From assembly GCA_010015745.1 (NCBI GenBank), contig ML978253.1, forward strand, positions 1 through 64,000: a stretch of DNA of 64,000 nucleotides, given 5' to 3'. Shown one piece after another: positions 1-12,498 of the stretch. The first letter of the stretch is position 1. Each line of letters begins with the position of its first letter. The notes under the pieces are model-generated. The model saw nothing but the letters and a program-made list of their open reading frames with translations. It was not told the origin of the DNA and searched no databases. The position numbers were made by a program, and so were the translations under genes. The DNA is from Setomelanomma holmii. Lineage: Eukaryota; Ascomycota; Dothideomycetes; Pleosporales; Phaeosphaeriaceae.

Positions 1-147
1 ACCAGCCAATCAGCCCACCACTTCATGTATATAAGCTTAGGCTACGGACATCTCAGTCCACAACACTTAACACAACACTGAACACAACAACTACACCACA
101 CAATACACCCTTACATCCACTATATCTCCTACTCCCAACTACTTACA
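1..147 (+). repeat. LTR fragment, family A (5' end off window)
   Basis: The first 147 bases match the last 166 bases of the complete solo LTR at 57284-57489, apart from point changes and fewer copies of a 12-bp minirepeat (AACACAACACTT type). Both copies carry a TATATAAG box and end in CTTACA. The first ~40 bases of the LTR lie outside the window, so a target duplication cannot be checked. The following sequence (AATAC...) does not look like a primer-binding site, so this is more likely a solo LTR than the 5' LTR of a full element. Confidence 0.75.
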
Positions 148-1954
148 AATACCGAGCATAAAGATAGGTAAAGAAGGTAGTTGAGTTGCTTAAGCACATA
201 GTTCTTATTTTAACCTACTCTTGTCGACATCGTCTTGGTTTGGATTTCTATCACGTGCCTCTACATCTTTCGCTCATGTTACTCATCACGTGCACGCTTC
301 CTTCGTTCCTCTAGATATGAATACTGAGGCTCCTACCTCTGTTACATAGCATCGATTCCACAGAATTTTCGACTACCTCCTTGTTTAACACATGACCAAC
401 GTCCATGGTGTTCACCTTCTCGACCTCAATGCCGCCTGCCTCCTTTGGAAGTCTCGCCATGTCATGATGGTGCGACATCTTCCCGGTCCTACGTGAATTA
501 GAGAAGCTGAAGATCCAGGTACGAATGAGGAGAAGAAGGGGATAAGGTTGTATAAAGCGCAGATCAGGTAGTCCCAAGCCTGCTTTATCGCAGCGTCGCT
601 CCTTCCAAAGTCATCCTCTTATACCTCATAGTTGGATTCAACACCTGCTCAATCGCACATCCTTCATTCCAATATTATTGCAGTCCAAGAATCACCAAGC
701 CTTGGCCTAACCGTGCTCGAATGCTTTCATTGGTCAGTGGCGCATACGCACCCTTTCTCTCGTTCCTTCCCCGCGGTTTCGCCAACATGCATCCATACGC
801 AAACCCTGGTACCAGGGCTCACATCGATTCTTCTATGGCGTGTCGAAAGAGATACCGAGGATCTGGGTAGCGTGTGCGCATGCTAACGGGACAGATTCCA
901 GAATTGGTATGTGAGGTCGATTGCCTAGACTATTTACATGCGCCGGGTCGCTAATGTGAGCAATTTTGGGGTTTGTGGCGACGCGTGAAGAGACTGGTTG
1001 GTGGCATGTGGTTGTTGGTAGGTGTGCTTGAAGCGGGAATGAGTGAGAATGGTTGCCTGCTTTTGAAGCGAGATGAGACTTCGAAAAGAGAAGGATACGA
1101 TCTGGTGAGAGGAGAGAAGAGAAAGAGGAATATGAAGCTGTCGACGATGGGCCTGCGAATTTGCTGCTGAGACCTTGCAATTCTAAAAATAACCCGAAAC
1201 AAGTTGAGGAAGGAACGAGGCTGAAAAGTGCCCAGTATGATGATGCGTTTGACTAGGGCCAGGCGCAATCGTATCACTGGTCTTTGATACCCAGATCAAC
1301 GTGCTCCGCTGGACTTGAAGCTTGGCTCTGGCTGAGTTGCGAGTGTTTTGGAAACTCTCCAGGTCGATTGTTGCCTTATGCCGGCGCTTCCTAGGGATCG
1401 GAAGTGGCATGGCAGGTACGCCAACTTGCATTCACATGCCCCAGGCAAACACTTCATCGAGCGAAAGTTGACTGATGACAATGGTAGAGGGGTCATGTCA
1501 GTGAGGTAGCGACGAGTCGTGGTTTCCCGGTCTGGTCCGCTGACATAATGGACCCAGAGACGATCCCGGACTAAATCTCACGCAAACAACATCCATCCTT
1601 CTTAAACCCGACTCTTCATCTTTCATACGACACACGTCCGACTATCACCGTTCATGCTGCAGGAGATTAATGTTATTGTCCGCCATTGAACTGGAGTCGC
1701 TCAGAGAAGCCGCGAACTTTCGTGCGATGTAGGATGGAACCTGTGAGGTCGTCCACATTACTGCCCGCGCAATAACCGCAAATACGAGTAACTGGTTATC
1801 CCTGATGAAGTACATCTCAGAATCGTGTTTATGCGTGTACAGCAATAATATATATACCTGGGGCCCCAACGTCAATCTTGTCACACATCTTCTTCAGTCC
1901 AATTCCTTACCATTGTCACCACAATCAATAGTCTAGTCCCAAAGTACTACAAAA
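148..1954. other. Non-coding stretch with AKR promoter
   Basis: I see no convincing gene in this 1.8-kb stretch; the open frames are short and overlap on both strands. Near the right end, a TATATATA run at about 1848-1856 lies ~100 bp upstream of the aldo-keto reductase start and is the likely TATA element of that gene. Confidence 0.4.
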
Positions 1955-3265
1955 ATGTCATCCAACCTGATCGAAGCCGTTGGCCTGACACCACCAAATT
2001 CCAGTGACAAGTCCCAACAAGCTCAAATGACATATACACGGTCAGTCAAATCTTCACTTGTCGCTGCACAGCCCATTTAACCATACCATAGCCTGGGTCG
2101 CTCCGGCCTCAAAATCTCCTCCATCATTCTGGGCGCAATGTCTTTTGGCGATCCCTCCACCGGGCAACCATGGACCCTCCCCGCAGAAAAGGCGCTTCCA
2201 CTTTTGAACTATGCCTACCAGCGCGGCATCAACACGTGGGACACAGCCGACGCGTACGGCCAAGGGACTTCAGAAGAAATCATCGGCGCTGCAATCCGCA
2301 AGTACAACATCCCGCGCTCGCGCCTTGTGCTGCTGACCAAATGCTATTTCGGCATTGATCCCAAAATCATCGAGAGCGGGAAGATTGATCCGGTGCTGAG
2401 CATGCTGAATGATGGATCGCTTGTGAATCGCGTGGGGTTGAGTAGGAAGCATATCTTCGACGCGGTCGAGGATAGTGTGAAGAGATTGGGCACGTATGTT
2501 GATGTATTACAGATTCATAGGCTGGATCGAGATACACCGCCCGAGGAGATCATGAAGGCGTTGAACGATGTTGTGGAGAGTGGGAAGGTGCGGTATATTG
2601 GAGCGAGTTCTGTGAGTCTCAGTCTGCCTGTCCACATCGCTACGACTCGGCTCTGTGAACATGGCGTGGTCTAAGGTTAAAGGCTATGCGAGGATGCGCT
2701 AATACATACTGTAGATGGCAGCATGGGAATTTCAAATGCTCAACACCGTCGCCGAAAAGCACGGGTGGCATAAACTCATCAGTATGCAAAATTACCACAA
2801 CCTACTATATCGCGAGGAAGAGCGCGAGATGTTTCCGTACTGCCAACACGCGGGTGTTGGATTGATCCCATGGTAAGCCATATCCCATGCTCTCTAAACC
2901 ACAATGTACTTTCATAACATTTCCAAAGGTCCCCGCTAGCCCAAGGCATCCTCACACGCCCTTGGTCCTCCGATCCCACTCTCCGCTCGACACACAACCA
3001 ATACGCCTCCCTCCTCTGGTCGCCTGCGGACAAAGCCATTGTCGACAAGCTCGAAGAAGTGTCTAAGCGCGTAGGTAAAAGCATGGCTATCGTAGCCGGC
3101 GCATGGAGTTTGAAAAAGGGCGTGAACCCGATCTTGGGCCTGGGTAGCGAGAAAAGAATTGACGAGGCTGTTGAAATGGTGGGATTTGCGAAGGAGATGA
3201 GCGAGGAGGTGGTAAAGGAGTTGGATGGGGTGTATGTTGCTAAAGCTGTGGCGCCGGTGTGGTGA
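1955..3265 (+). CDS. Aldo-keto reductase (AKR superfamily)
   Basis: Four exons (1955-2040, 2092-2611, 2715-2872, 2929-3265) give 366 residues. The protein is an NADPH-dependent aldo-keto reductase with a (beta/alpha)8 barrel, expected in the cytosol. The core opens with TRLGRSGLKISSIILGAMSFGD. The catalytic tetrad is visible: Asp79 and Tyr84 in DTADAYG, Lys112 in LLTKCYFG and His171 in LQIHRLD. The later motifs QNYHNLLYREEEREM and GLIPWSPLAQGIL are typical of the fungal branch that includes versiconal hemiacetal acetate reductase-like enzymes and yeast AAD-type proteins. Introns are 51, 103 and 56 nt with normal GT-AG ends. No polyketide or other secondary-metabolite genes are adjacent, so the substrate is unknown. 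The gene is convergent with the ankyrin-type gene, with about 140 bp between stop codons. Confidence 0.9.
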
Positions 3266-3406
3266 GAAAGGAGATGGATGAACGAAGGTAGAAAGGGCTG
3301 CGTATGGCAGCCGGAGTGTTATGGGGAAGCTAGGTACATGGTATTTACAAAGCTAGTCCAAAGCGAGTGTGTTTGTGTATCGGAATGTTCTTACTTTGGG
3401 AATGGT

Positions 3407-4288
3407 TCATCTCAGACTATTGACGAAATCAGCACGAAGTACACCCAGGTCCATCAACTTCTCCAACCCGACCATATTTCCCTCCTGGATTGCCTTCATG
3501 ACAACATCCTCTTTCGGCCCTTCCACTTCCCTATTGCTCGTTCTACTCACTTCAGCCACCATCTCAATAATTCTCTCATATCTCCTCCTCGCCTCCGGAT
3601 CCCCGCTTGCATTCTTGCAACCAAACACCACATCCCACCACCCCAACTTCCCCAATCCGTTATCCTTCACCACGTCCGACCTCAAAAGCACACCAACAGC
3701 ATCAACCTTTCCCTTCTTTACCGCCACCTTCAACGCCTCACCCAGCATCTCCGGCGCCATCTCAACCAAATCCGCCAACACCGCCATCACCGTTGGCCCA
3801 CCGTGTCCCGCACAAAAGCACAGTACGTTCTTGTACCCGAACGCCGCATCTTGCGGCTGCGCACCATGTCTTAGGATGACGCGCGCACTTTGGGGGTTTT
3901 CCTGTATGATTGCTGCGGCGAGAGGATGCGCGCGATATTCCTGCTCCTTGGCGCCGTTGAGGAGGAGGCGGAAGGAGACCTCTTTGTTGAGTAGTGGTGG
4001 GTTGGAGGTGAGGATGAGATCGACGGCGGCTGTGGTGTGGGCGAGTATGGCTCTGCTGAGTGGGGTGCGGGGCGCGGAGTCATCTGCTGTGCGTTGTGCT
4101 GTCTCAATATCAAATCCACGGGAGATGAGGAGATGGAGAATATGTAGTGCGTCGGTGGGTTTGTAAAGATATGCGTCTTTGGTCAGGGCGTTCGTGGGGT
4201 ATATGTAGCGTTGGATGCTGGTGCTGGGAATTTGTCCTTCTTCCTGTGTTACTTGTTCCTGCTTTTGGTGTAGAGATGGGTCGGACTG
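3407..4288 (-). CDS. Ankyrin-repeat-like protein, 5' end unresolved
   Basis: A 294-codon open frame on the minus strand has weak ankyrin character: repeated helix pairs such as DALHILHLLISRGFDIETA, TPLSRAILAHTTAAVDLIL and HPLAAAIIQENPQSARVILR followed by HGAQ. It has no upstream in-frame ATG, and the sequence just before 4288 reads ATTGCAG, a good 3' splice site, so at least one upstream exon is expected. Candidates lie in 4289-5240 on the same strand. One is a frame at 4249-4722 with strong GTGAGT donors near 4430. Another is an exon near 5100-5190 (around MMSVSQIGMAKVYGP) followed by GTAAGT. I could not choose between them, so only the 3' coding exon is given. Function unknown; ankyrin folds usually mediate protein binding. 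Confidence 0.55.
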   Translation of the reverse strand, partial: QSDPSLHQKQEQVTQEEGQIPSTSIQRYIYPTNALTKDAYLYKPTDALHILHLLISRGFDIETAQRTADDSAPRTPLSRAILAHTTAAVDLILTSNPPLLNKEVSFRLLLNGAKEQEYRAHPLAAAIIQENPQSARVILRHGAQPQDAAFGYKNVLCFCAGHGGPTVMAVLADLVEMAPEMLGEALKVAVKKGKVDAVGVLLRSDVVKDNGLGKLGWWDVVFGCKNASGDPEARRRYERIIEMVAEVSRTSNREVEGPKEDVVMKAIQEGNMVGLEKLMDLGVLRADFVNSLR

Positions 4289-5562
4289 CAATCTGGTGAG
4301 TATCCGCTTTCCAGGCGTGCAGGTATGCTCGGTCTTCGAATCGAGTAGCTGATAAGGGACGAGAGCGACTCATTTGAACCTCGCCGCTTTAGTGTCTTCG
4401 TTGATCGGTCGACTTTTGCAAGTCGACTCACAACCTCACCATATGCATCTTCTGGCGCGAATCGTGTACTCTGAGCTAAAGTGATTTGGCTCGACTGTGC
4501 TCGAACATAAGTCGGTCGCGAAACTGGAAGGCTCTCTCTCCTGACATGCGAAAACGAGGGCACGTGAGTATGACTTCGCTGGACTGCTACCTCCATGTTG
4601 TTAGTATGGCAGTGTACCATGCACGTAAAGCTCGCGTCTAGTATACATACCCTATCTGTATTGAGGCTGAGCCCTATGCCAATGCTGGATGACGCTTGGA
4701 TGTGTTCGTGCTTCGTAGCCAATCAATGCAACACGTGCGATACTACAAGTAGCTGACGTGCTGCCGAGCCACTATCAGGGTAGTTGGACTTGGTAAACTG
4801 ATCGCAGACTGTGCTCGAATACATCCCGTCGCTGTGCTACATACCTTGCGTGTTTACCCTGATCTGATCGGACGTTCGAAAGAGTGTTGCCAGATATAGT
4901 TTCTGAGTTGACAGCTTGGCGAGATCGGAACACGAATGCTCTCAAAGTAGAAGCTAACACGAGTGAATCGGAATCGGTTTCGTAACCCCTTGTTGTGACA
5001 CGGAAACACTTTACCATCCAACCATCTCAACGCGCGAATTCTTTCTTCCAGTTTCACTCACATGGCGAACGATAACGTCATACTTACGCTTGAATGCTCT
5101 CCTGACAACATCTTCACACGGCCCATACACTTTGGCCATGCCTATTTGACTCACACTCATCATCTCAGAGCACGTCACTCCCAGGCACACTTCGTCCCGG
5201 GCGCGCCCACCCACTGCAACTGGGCGTATCAGTCTCACTTGCCAGCAGGCATGAAGAATAACAAGCTGGAGCTATCATAAACGCTCTATGCAAACCTACC
5301 AAGCCATCGCTATACGACTAAACGCCCGCTCATTGCAGTCTACAAAACAAGCCGCGAGTTTATACGTTCGTCCATCTCTTCACCAGCTGCTTCGTACTGA
5401 CAATAGCTTATGGATAGCTGGAAAGAATGGTCAGTCGATTGATGTCATTGGCCGTTACTGACATCAAATCCCTTCTCTTTCCCCATCCTTGCTCTACAGC
5501 CAACACTCCAACAACGAGTGACAAGCCCAGATCATGCCACAACTCCCAACTCTCCGTCACGC
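4289..5562 (-). other. Region with possible 5' exons of the ankyrin-like gene
   Basis: The minus strand here carries several strong splice signals without one long frame: GTATGT with a TACTAAC branch site (4590-4650), GTGAGT (near 4430), GTATGT (near 4845) and GTAAGT (near 5090). This pattern fits a multi-exon 5' region or spliced 5' UTR of the ankyrin-like gene. No independent gene is evident. Bases 5281-5562 hold only the 3' flank of the SRPK gene. Confidence 0.3.
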
Positions 5563-7700
5563 CTACCGCGTCTTCTTAATTTCTGTGGCCCAGCCCTCGA
5601 TGCCTTCACCCTTGCTGCCTACTGATATGCCTAGATCCGAGTTCTCCATGCCCTTTGTGTCCTTCAAGAACTCGTGTCCAGCCATACCGCCTGCATTTGC
5701 ACGATCCGCCGGCATAAGTTCCAGCATAGGCAGTAAAAATGTTCCAATCTTCTTGCTTTCTTCGCTCGAGAAATGGTACTTTTCGTGCAGCACGTCTGGT
5801 AACGCCCAGTGTCGTAACCTGTGGATGTTTCGCAGCTCGCCTTTCCGATTGAAGATCTCTTGTGACCATTTGCCGGACATGCAGAGCTGCTTTGGGAATG
5901 TGCCCAGAAGTTCGATGATCTGGGCAATGTGGTCGTCGTCCTTACCGTACTTTGTGCCGGATTGCGGATCGAAGAGGTAGTCGCCTGTGATAAGTTCGAA
6001 CGTCTGACAATATTAGTATACGAATTTCCCGATGTTGAAGAAAGCTTACCATTGCTGCCATACTCCAGACGTCAGTACTGGCACCCCATTTGCTGCCAAG
6101 TATGACTTCTGGAGAACGATACTGCCGAGTCTGAATGTCGTTTGTGAAGTGGTGGCCAACCCAGCAGGCATTTCCAAGATCTGCAATCTTGACTGAAATG
6201 GTCTCAAATGCAGCGTCCGCCGCCTGCTCGAGCTCCGTCTTTGAAGACGTACTGCTGTCCTTGTCGAGGCTAATTCCGGAAACTTCTTTTGTGAGGAGAT
6301 CGCTAATCACAGATTAGTCTCAGTTCTATTCAGTGAAAGGAGTCACTTACGCAGTCTTTTCGCGTTGCTTCTGGACGTCGTCGTCGGTAGTGGCCGGCTT
6401 GAGGCCGAGTCGTTCTGCCATGGAGAGGTTGGATGATGACGTCGCGGGTGATGATGTTGCTAAAGCACCACTCATTACAACTCCGTCTGGAGAAACCGAA
6501 TGACTCGGAACGGACGTGGGGGACTCTTTACCTGTGTTCTCGTTGACCACCTTGTTCAGGCTCTGTGGGCCTCCCATGCCCGGGAAGTGTTGGAGATCTG
6601 CTTGATTGAAGCTCGCGTTCAACGGGCTTGGAAGGGGCTGACTGCCGGTGATCAGAGTCCTTCGTCTCCTCCTGCCATTTCTGTTGCTATCGTCGCTGTC
6701 CTTCTTCTTCGGGTCGTCTTTGACGTATGTCTTCACAATCTGCTCGACATCGCCAATCTCGATAAGGACGTTCTCGGGTTTAAGATCGGTATGGATGATG
6801 CCGCATTCGCGGTGGAGGTAGTCAAGTCCTAGCAGGACCTGCTTGGTGATTTGCTTGACAAGGGGCATGGGTATGCCACGGTGGTTCCACCTCTTGATCA
6901 GACCGAGCAGATTCTCGCCCAGTACTTCGAAGACCATGCAGACGTGCACGCCGTTGGGGCCCTTGTGGTTGAACGAGTCGAGGAGGCTGACAACATGTTT
7001 CCGGCCGGGATGGTCCTTGTTCGCGTCGACGACCTTCTTGAGCAGCTTGATCTCGTCGAGGGCTGTCTCGGTGTAGTGGGCAGCAGAGCGCACGACCTTG
7101 AGGGCAACGTGCTTGCCGGTGGTGTTGTCGCGCGACAGCCAGACGGTGGAAAAGTGGCCCCACCCCAGCTTGCGCACAATGGTGTACTTGCCGTCCTTGT
7201 ACTCCTCGCCGACCTGGACAGGGTGGTACCCGCCTTTGCAGTAGTCCTCCGAGTCCTCCTCGTCGGCTGTATTCTCGGCCTCGTCGACCGACGATGACGA
7301 TGAGTCGGGCGAGTGGCTCAATTGGTTCGCGTACATCTTGTGCTGGGCGAGTGGTGAGGCGGTATTCTGCACACTGCGGGGTTGAGAGTTAGCACAGTGA
7401 AAGCTGGCAGGTTCACGCATATAAAGAGCAAGCAGAGGGGAGTTGTGCGCGCAGCAAGCGCAGTGGGGCGAGAAGGGCCTGTGGTTGTGCGGGCGGGCGG
7501 TGTCGCAGTGGGCAGACGTACTTGTAGTGAAAGGACCCCGTTGACGAGGGCGATGCATTCTGGCTGGCCTGCTGCTCCGTGGTGATTATCGGCTTCAGGT
7601 CCTGGCCCTTCCGTCTCTTCTTGCCGCCATTGCCGTTTGCTGCATGCGCGACCTGCTTCGCCTTGTTGATGGCGGCCTTCTTGATGTCGGTGCCATTCAT
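5563..7700 (-). CDS. SKY1: SRPK-type serine/threonine protein kinase
   Basis: Four exons on the minus strand (7522-7700, 6351-7373, 6050-6302, 5563-6003) encode 631 residues. The protein belongs to the SR-protein kinases (yeast Sky1, fission yeast Dsk1, human SRPK1), which phosphorylate RS-rich splicing and mRNA-export factors. Visible features: the GGYHPV segment before the kinase core, ATP loop LGWGHFSTVW, catalytic loop HTDLKPENVL, a ~150-residue insert rich in basic and Ser residues that splits the two lobes, DLGNACW in place of DFG, then TRQYRSPEVILG. The split kinase domain with a DLGNAC motif is diagnostic for the family. The start ATG (7700) sits in a CCACC context; an in-frame GTG further up is less likely. 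Introns are 46, 48 and 148 nt. The basic N-terminus (GKKRRKGQ) may be a localisation signal. Confidence 0.93.
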
Positions 7701-8645
7701 GGTGGGCTTCCCCGCCACGCGCTGGGCTGCAGATGAGGCTTGAGGGGTGCTGGGGCTGCGTGTGCGGTCAGGCGCTCGGGACGCGTTCTGCTGCGCTCAT
7801 CGGCGAGCTGCTGGAGATGGAGCGAGAGAGGTCACTGAGGTGTATTCGGGCGGTGGCCACGCGCAGGGTGGTTGTTGTTGCACTGCGCTGCGATTTCTTC
7901 AATTGCTGGACGATCGGCTTAGCGCTCCCTCGTCGGGCCTGTCCTCTTCGGGCCCCTGATTGGCGCAGACGCGGGGTGTTTGCACCGATGCGCTGCGCTG
8001 AGACGTGACGGCTCGCTTGCTGCTGGACTGCGCGGTTGATCGAGGGCTGCTGGTCGGAGAATTGCGACTGGCGTAGAGATGGGCTGTGACAGGTACTGGA
8101 AAGACCTGCAGTAGATCGAGTAGTAATGGCCTTGATTCCGGAAAGAGCGGTATTCGTTGATGGGTCTCCGACACGATGACGTCGCTGAGACCAGCTTGTT
8201 GCGCCTCTCGAAATAGCCTCGACCATAAAGGCTGCATCCCACTGTGACTGGGTGACATTGCTGATTTACCGCATGCAGTGATCTTCAGACAACCCGTTAG
8301 GCCGAACGAGATCTTCAACAGGAACATGCTGGGAACGCAGCTCATTATGATTGATGCCAGCGACCTGTCACAATAGCGCTGTACCGCTGTGTAATCGAGC
8401 CAACCTTACTCAGATTGCTGCTACCCGGAATAGGGTACCTATTATTCTCCCCACTACGTGACTGACCTCAGTCAGTCATCTCAACTGGGTTGAGACGCAA
8501 CAGTCGAATGCTGATGCTATAGTGATACATGAACGAGTCCCAGTAAACGCCTTCGCTATGCAAGTGTCAAGTCCTGTCAAGCCGGCGCAGCGGTGTGAGC
8601 TGACCACGCGGTACCACCAAGATGCACCATCGCACAGAGCCGCAT
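7701..8645. other. Intergenic region between SRPK kinase and IMH1
   Basis: This 945-bp stretch holds the promoter side of the SRPK gene and the 3' flank of IMH1. Several frames are open on both strands, but none shows coherent protein character, and I see no RNA gene. Confidence 0.4.
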
Positions 8646-11600
8646 TCATTTCGCCGAAACTGCCGCCATCCATTTCTGCTCGTCCTTCTTGTCGAAGTGC
8701 AGCAACATGCCCAGTACGGGGATGAGCTGCTGCTGGTACTTCTTGTCTCGCTGCTCGAGGAATTGCAGCAGGACATTCTTGAGGTACACGTAGTCGATCG
8801 CATCAGCCGCCTGCGATGTAGGGCCACCAGCTTTGGGCGTAGGAGAGGCGAGCCGTGATCGTGACGAGTCGATCGAGGTTCGCGACGACTGATTGTTAGA
8901 GTCTGGTCGGCCCTTCATCAAACGAAGCTCCTCCGACATTGTCTGCACCAAGTTAGCCCCTGGTCTGAGCATGAAAACAGAGAGGAACTACATACCTTGC
9001 TCGACTTCTGAAGCTTCTCCAGCCGACTCTGAGTCTCGTCGAACGCGCGGCGAAGGTCGCCCTTTTCCTTCTCAAGATGACGTGCTTGCCTCTCGCTCTC
9101 GTCCAGAGCGTCTCTGAGCTGGCTCATGGTAAGCCTAATTTCTGAAGCTTCTTCTGTAGCCTGTGCAGCCTTCTTCTCAAACTCCTCTTTCTGTTTGTGA
9201 AGTTCCTTTTCAGCTGCTGCCAAATCGTCCTTATCCTCTACAGCGCGGGTCATCGCTCGCTCTGCATCGCGAACCTTCTGCTTGAGCTCTTCAAGTTCCC
9301 GAGCCCGGCGTCTGCCAAAGTTGCTGGCCTGCTCCTCTGCACGCTCTCGTTCCTCCACCGTGAGATCGAGACGTTCCTGCATCTCTCGCACTCGCGCGTC
9401 AGCCCGACCCTGAGCATCTGCAAGCAGCCTACGCATGGTTTCTGCCTCACGGCCGCGTTCGCTGAGGAGACGATGTGCGTCAGCGAGTTCCTCTTCAAGG
9501 CTCTCGCTGCGGGCACGAATCTCCTTGACTTGGGTACCCATCTCCTGTGTCTGGTCTTGCATGCTGTTCATGAGATCTTGCGCACTCGCGTACTGAGCAG
9601 ACTTGAGTTGGATATCATCGCGAAGAGTGCCGGCTTCGCGCTTGAGCTTGGCGACCTCATCCTCCATGGCTCGCAATGCATTCCTGGAGCTCTTGAGGTC
9701 ATCTTGTGCTTTCGCCAGGTCCTTCGTCAGCTTGTCGCGACTCTCAATCACATCCTTGCGTTCGATTTCGGAGCTCTGCAAGTCTCTCTGGATCTTTCGG
9801 TTAGTCTCTTCCAGTGCGAGCCTTTGTGTTGTCTCCTGTTTGATTTTCTCGTTCAAGGTCTTGATGTCACCTTCCTTGTCCGCGATCTGTGATTTGTAAA
9901 CTGCAATCTCAGACTTGAGATCCCTTTCACGGTTCTCAAGTCGTCGAACTTCCGTAGCCTTGGTGGCAAGTTCATCCTTAGTGCTGCGCAGCTCCGCGAC
10001 CTCTTTTCGCAGGGAGTTCAATTCAGGTTGTGCTTTCTGCAGCACCTCCCTCATATCGGTGAGATCTTTGAAGCGAGATGCGGCAAGCTGTTCTGCCACT
10101 GAAAGATCGGTCTGCAGCGAGTCCGCCTTGGCTTTCAACTCTTCAAACTCCGCAGCGAGCGCCTTCCTTTCCTGCTCGGAAGTCTCTTGCGTCGCCTTCC
10201 CGGTCTTGAGCTCGGCAATTTCCTTCTCCAAGTTCGCCAGATTTTCTTGTAGTGCAGCCTTCTCTACTTGCAAGTGTTTGACCTTGTCCTTGGCTTCTGT
10301 GTGTTCTGACCCGAAGTCAAGCAGGTCCTGCCTCAAGGTGTCAATCTCCTCCTGCATGTCGTCTTGATCCTTCATCTTTTTCTTCATAGTCTCGATTGAA
10401 GAGCCCTTCTCGTTGACTTCAGCCTCCAGCTTTTCGGTTGCCGCAATCTTAGCCTCGAGGTCTGACTTGAGCTCTGCGATATGTGCAAGCGCATCCTCAA
10501 GTTGAGATGGCGAGAACTCCGCATCCCTAGGACTAAGTAGACCATTGGCGTCGTTGGCCTCGCTTGGGGTCGCTGAAGGGACTGTTTCTGCTGCTTTGCC
10601 ACCCTTCTTCTTTTTCTTGTTCTTCTTCTTTGATGGGGCTGAATCCGTGGTCGCAGCTGGCGTTGGCGGCGCCGGAGGGGCAGGATCTGTTCTGCTTTCT
10701 TCTTTGGCCTTCCTAGCTGCTTCCAAGTCGGTCTTTGCTTGTTCGAGGTCCCTGATAGCCTCATCGCGCTTGTATTCAGTGTCTTTGAGTTGATTTCGCA
10801 CATTCTCTAACAAGCCTTTCAGCGTCTCACTGCGTTTCTCGCCCTTGGTGTGAGTTTCGCGCAGCTGTGTCAGATCTGCCTGAAGAGTTTCGACCTGCTT
10901 GCGTAACTCCTGCGCTTGGTCATCATTGACCAGCTCCTCCCCCTTGGCGGCATGCAGCTCTTCGAGCTCCTTGGTCGTAGATTCGACTTTTTTCTGTAGA
11001 TCCTCAATTGTATTTTGGGCTTGTGCATGGTCATCTCTGTGCTTCGCCAGGTCTTGCTCTGAGGTCTCCAACGTCGCCCTAATCTCAGTCACCTGGTCAT
11101 CGAGCTCCTTCTGACGATCATCGGCCTCTTTCTGCAATCGCTGGTGGGTCTCTTTGAACGTGTTCAGATCGTTGGAAGTGGTCTCGAGATTCTTCATGAA
11201 GGACTCGGCCGACTCTTGTGCCGAAGACAGTTCGCTCTTCAGTGACTTGTTCTCTTCTTCCAGCTTGCCAACTCTCTCTTCACTCTCTTGCAGTTGTGAC
11301 TGAAGACGCGGCAGCTCGCTGTCGTAAGAGAAGAACTCTTCATCGTCTTTCGGCGCCGTGGCATCCTTGGACGTAGCTGAAGGCGCAACAGATTCCGCCA
11401 AGGTGGTTGTGTCGTTGTCGTTGCCCTCTGCAGCGGTGAATGCCTTAGATTTTAGCGCTTCCGCCTCGTCTGAAGACTCCTTTGCGCGCTTCTCTGCATC
11501 TTCCAGCTTCTTGTTGAGCTCATCGCGCTCCTTCGAGACCCGCTTGAGCTCCTCCATGAGCATATCGCTTTTGACGTTGAGCTGTCCGAGGTATTCAACA

Positions 11601-12259
11601 AAGGCAGCCGAGTCGGTGATCGACGTGAGGGGAGTGTATTCACGGAGCGAGCTCTCGAAGGTCTCGATTGCGCCAACCCGAGCGTGTGCGATGCGGTACG
11701 ACCGAAGCAGTTCTGTGAGCAGAATTAGCGTAGCACATCAAGACAGCCAGCCACCTGCACTTGCCGGTGTACTTGGGTTCGAGCTTGTCCAGCTTCCGTA
11801 GCCGTGTCTGGATTTCAGGTGGTATCTCTGGAACCTGACCTTGCTTCTCCTCGACCTTTGTGTCCTTCTCTTCCTCCTTGTCGCCGCCGTTCTCAGTTGC
11901 ATCCTCACTAGGCCGCGCCTTCTCCTTTGGTCGCGGCGTACCTGCTCGACTCGGCACCTCACTTTCGTCTCCAATCACAAACTCCGGGTCAAATTCAGAG
12001 GGATCAGGACCCTTTCCAGTCGGCGCCGCCTTGCTGCTGTCGCCATCTCTTGATTTCGCCGTCCTTTTCGAGGGAGAGAGATTACGGGAGCTTGACCGTC
12101 GCGGCGTGGAATTGGATCGCGAGGGTGTTGACGGCGTGGCTCGTTGCTTTGCCTGTTCCTCCGCTATTCGTGCATCGATGGCACCTCGAATGCGCTTCAA
12201 TGCGGTCAGCTCTGGCAGCGACCAGTGTGCGAACTCGTTACCTGAAGACCTTGAAACAT
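8646..12259 (-). CDS. IMH1: GRIP-domain golgin (Imh1-like)
   Basis: Four exons on the minus strand (12242-12259, 11765-12194, 8996-11712, 8646-8942) give 1153 residues. Golgins of this type tether vesicles at the trans-Golgi and bind the small GTPase Arl1 through a C-terminal GRIP domain. The N-terminus MFQGLQRIRGAIDARIAEEQ is followed by a Ser/Arg/Lys-rich low-complexity region, the conserved ELLRSYRIAHARVGAIETFE segment, about 800 residues of charged coiled coil, and a C-terminal GRIP domain (YLKNVLLQFLEQRDK, then LIPVLGMLLHF). The first coding exon is only 18 nt. The second intron (11713-11764) has a GC donor (G|GCAAGT), the only choice that keeps the conserved segment in frame. The gene is divergent from ZUO1, with 239 bp between start codons. 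Confidence 0.93.
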
Positions 12260-12498
12260 GATGAAGGAGATTATGCGCAGAGCAAAGAAGAATGAATAAG
12301 GACAGCTAACGAATGTTCATGTACGCAATGCACACTTGTAACCATACATCAGCCAAACGCTATTGTGAGACGCAACTTGGGTCCAAACGCCGGCAGGGAT
12401 GATGGTTCGTCGAGACACTAGCCCGGGGTCGTCGCTGCCGCAGCCAAAAATTATCTGCCTCGTCGTTTCCCCACCACCAACCACGACATATCACGACA
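12260..12498. promoter_or_regulatory. Shared divergent promoter IMH1/ZUO1
   Basis: Only 239 bp separate the start codon of IMH1 on the minus strand from that of ZUO1 on the plus strand. Both promoters and 5' leaders must fit here, so regulatory elements are probably shared. I see no clear TATA box, as is common for housekeeping genes. Confidence 0.5.

Noticed and set aside
9197..11801. Several long plus-strand frames inside IMH1
   Set aside because: They are antisense shadows of the charged coiled-coil coding sequence, rich in Ser/Leu/Phe as expected from reversed Glu/Lys/Gln codons.
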